From NCBI GenBank assembly GCA_900321595.1, contig ONWP01000348.1, forward strand, positions 1 to 6,797: a stretch of DNA of 6,797 nucleotides. Reading direction: 5' to 3'. Source of the stretch: an uncultured Eubacteriales bacterium. Lineage in GTDB: Bacteria > Bacillota > Clostridia > Oscillospirales > Acutalibacteraceae. The translations under genes and the position numbers were made by a program. Under the pieces are notes generated by a model. The model was not told the DNA's origin and did not search any database. It saw only the letters and a program-made list of their open reading frames with translations. Shown in pieces: positions 6,003 to 6,797 of the stretch (position 1 is its first letter; each line of letters starts with the position of its first letter).

Positions 6003-6036
6003 ATATACAGCAGACGAAAAAAGGAGGCCGCAAAAT

Positions 6037-6369
6037 ATGACGGAACGACCGCTGAACGAGATCATCGCGGAGAACCTGCGCCTTTACCGCCGTCTGCACG
6101 GCTTCACGCAGGCCGAGCTCGCCGACGTCCTGCGCTACTCCGACAAATCCGTCTCCAAATGGGAGCGCGGCGAGGGCCTCCCCGACGTCACCGTGCTGCT
6201 GGCCCTCTCGGAGATCTACGGCGTCACCGTCTCGGAGCTCATCGGGCAGACGCCGCGCAGCAAGGCGACGCTGGAGCTGATCAGGGCCGCCGAAAAGGAC
6301 AAAAAGGCGCTCGACCGCGCCAAAAAGAAAGCCCGCGACCGGGCGAAGCGCCAGAAGAGAAAGCGCTGA
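6037..6369 (+). CDS. XRE-family (Cro/CI-type) transcriptional regulator
   Basis: A 110-residue DNA-binding protein. Residues 7-70 form a classic Cro/CI helix-turn-helix: NLRLYRRLHGFTQAELADVL (helices 1 and 2), then YSDKSVSKWERGEGLPDV with the recognition helix. It ends in LLALSEIYGVTVSELIG. Residues 71-110 are a Lys/Arg/Ala-rich helical tail ending RAKRQKRKR; there is no sensor domain or membrane helix. The ATG at 6037-6039 is preceded by GGAGG (6023-6027) at 9 bases. An in-frame TTG at 5974 is part of the -35 box and cannot be the start. It probably represses its own promoter through the CTCTAC/GTAGAG sites and may act on the divergent hemolysin III gene. This is inferred from the arrangement. 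The inducing signal is unknown. Confidence 0.92.
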   Translation: MTERPLNEIIAENLRLYRRLHGFTQAELADVLRYSDKSVSKWERGEGLPDVTVLLALSEIYGVTVSELIGQTPRSKATLELIRAAEKDKKALDRAKKKARDRAKRQKRKR

Positions 6370-6372
6370 CCG

Positions 6373-6410
6373 AAAACCGACGCAGCCGAAGCCACGCCGG
6401 TTTTTTGTTT
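6373..6410. terminator. Intrinsic terminator between convergent genes
   Basis: AAAACCG-A-CG (6373-6382) pairs with CG-C-CGGTTTT (6395-6404), about nine base pairs with one internal mismatch and a 12-base loop. On the plus strand it runs into TTTTTTGTTTTG, a strong U-tract that ends the XRE gene. On the minus strand the same stem is followed by a shorter TTTT-type end and may also stop the repeat-protein gene, whose stop codon is at 6417. Confidence 0.78.
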
Positions 6411-6416
6411 TGTTCG

Positions 6417-6797
6417 TTACTTGAACAGGTTTTTGAAGAAGTACAGGATCGTGTGGAAGATCTGCACGATCGAGCCGAAGAATCCGGTGTGGACCTTGCC
6501 GCAGTAAGAACACTTATGCGGCGTGTCGGGCGTGGTTTTGGGAATGACCGTCGAAGCTTCATCGATCTCGCGCGTTCCGCTTGCGTCGGCAAAGCACTTC
6601 CCGCATACTGAGCAGATGTAATACTCGATGTTCCCGTCGGTCTTGTCGGTCGCTTCTTTCGCAGGAACCAGCACGAGTCTGTGTCCGGCGCGGATAACGG
6701 TCTGCGCCGTCAGAACCTCATTGCAGACAGAACACTTCACACCGTCGGTCAGACCGTCTTCGGTGCAGGTAGCCGCCTTGCCCTTGACCGTCACGGG
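6417..6797 (-). CDS. Secreted Cys/His-repeat protein, C-terminal part (5' partial)
   Basis: The last 126 codons of a gene that continues beyond the right edge; the stop is TAA (plus-strand 6417-6419). The GTG at 6792-6794 is an internal Val, since the frame stays open to the edge. The visible part starts with a repeat of the same type as in the dockerin protein (PVTVKGKAATCTEDG, then CSVC, then the His of RAGH). A variant unit YYICSVCGKCF follows, then a short CSYCGKVH motif with a second His just before it (HKCSYC). It ends with a 22-residue tail of Phe, Ile, Leu and a few Lys (GFFGSIVQIF...NLFK). There is no dockerin and no LPxTG. It is probably exported like its relative, though the signal peptide is not in view. 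The hydrophobic tail could associate with the membrane; this is inferred. It belongs to the same repeat family as the large protein 1.3 kb away. Confidence 0.85.
   Translation of the reverse strand, partial: PVTVKGKAATCTEDGLTDGVKCSVCNEVLTAQTVIRAGHRLVLVPAKEATDKTDGNIEYYICSVCGKCFADASGTREIDEASTVIPKTTPDTPHKCSYCGKVHTGFFGSIVQIFHTILYFFKNLFK

Noticed and set aside
5974..6036. Longer form of the XRE gene starting with TTG at 5974
   Set aside because: That TTG is the first half of the TTGACA -35 box, and the stretch has no ribosome binding site. The ATG at 6037 has GGAGG at 9 bases and begins at the usual point before the helix-turn-helix.

Overview
The window is GC-rich bacterial DNA with short intergenic gaps, GGAGG-type ribosome binding sites and sigma-A-like promoters. 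Its gene content is a secreted BspA-like/Cys-repeat/dockerin protein, a DUF4037 protein, a hemolysin III family membrane protein and a short XRE regulator. Together these point to a member of the Clostridia (Bacillota), most plausibly a gut Oscillospirales- or Christensenellales-like lineage. The lineage is inferred from gene families and style, not from a marker gene.

Layout, left to right. Bases 1-377 (+) hold the C-terminal end of a membrane protein with a Pro/Gln-rich tail of 15-residue repeats. It converges on a three-gene minus-strand operon (5039 down to 447), with a hairpin terminator usable from both sides between them (407-432). The operon starts at a promoter at 5077-5105. It encodes first a 952-residue secreted protein: signal peptide, BspA-like leucine-rich part, eleven complete Cys/His repeats of about 41 residues, Ser/Thr/Pro/Ala linker and C-terminal dockerin. 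A TPR protein follows (4-bp ATGA overlap), then a DUF4037 nucleotidyltransferase-like protein (23-bp overlap). The overlaps imply translational coupling of one exported protein with two cytoplasmic ones.

Upstream of the operon lies a hemolysin III (PAQR/CREST superfamily) gene on the minus strand (5873-5157) with its own terminator. It is divergent from a 110-residue XRE-type regulator on the plus strand (6037-6369). The 163-bp divergent region holds a strong promoter for the regulator, studded with CTCTAC/GTAGAG half-sites that look like an operator for autoregulation. Finally, on the minus strand from the right edge to 6417, comes the C-terminal end of a second secreted protein built from the same Cys/His repeats but ending in a hydrophobic/basic tail instead of a dockerin.

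The three observations most worth following are the coupled secreted-dockerin/TPR/DUF4037 operon, the CTCTAC/GTAGAG operator array, and the two secreted proteins that share repeats but end in different C-terminal modules. I see no tRNA, rRNA, insertion sequence, CRISPR array or prophage gene. The window has no gene-free stretch longer than about 165 bases.
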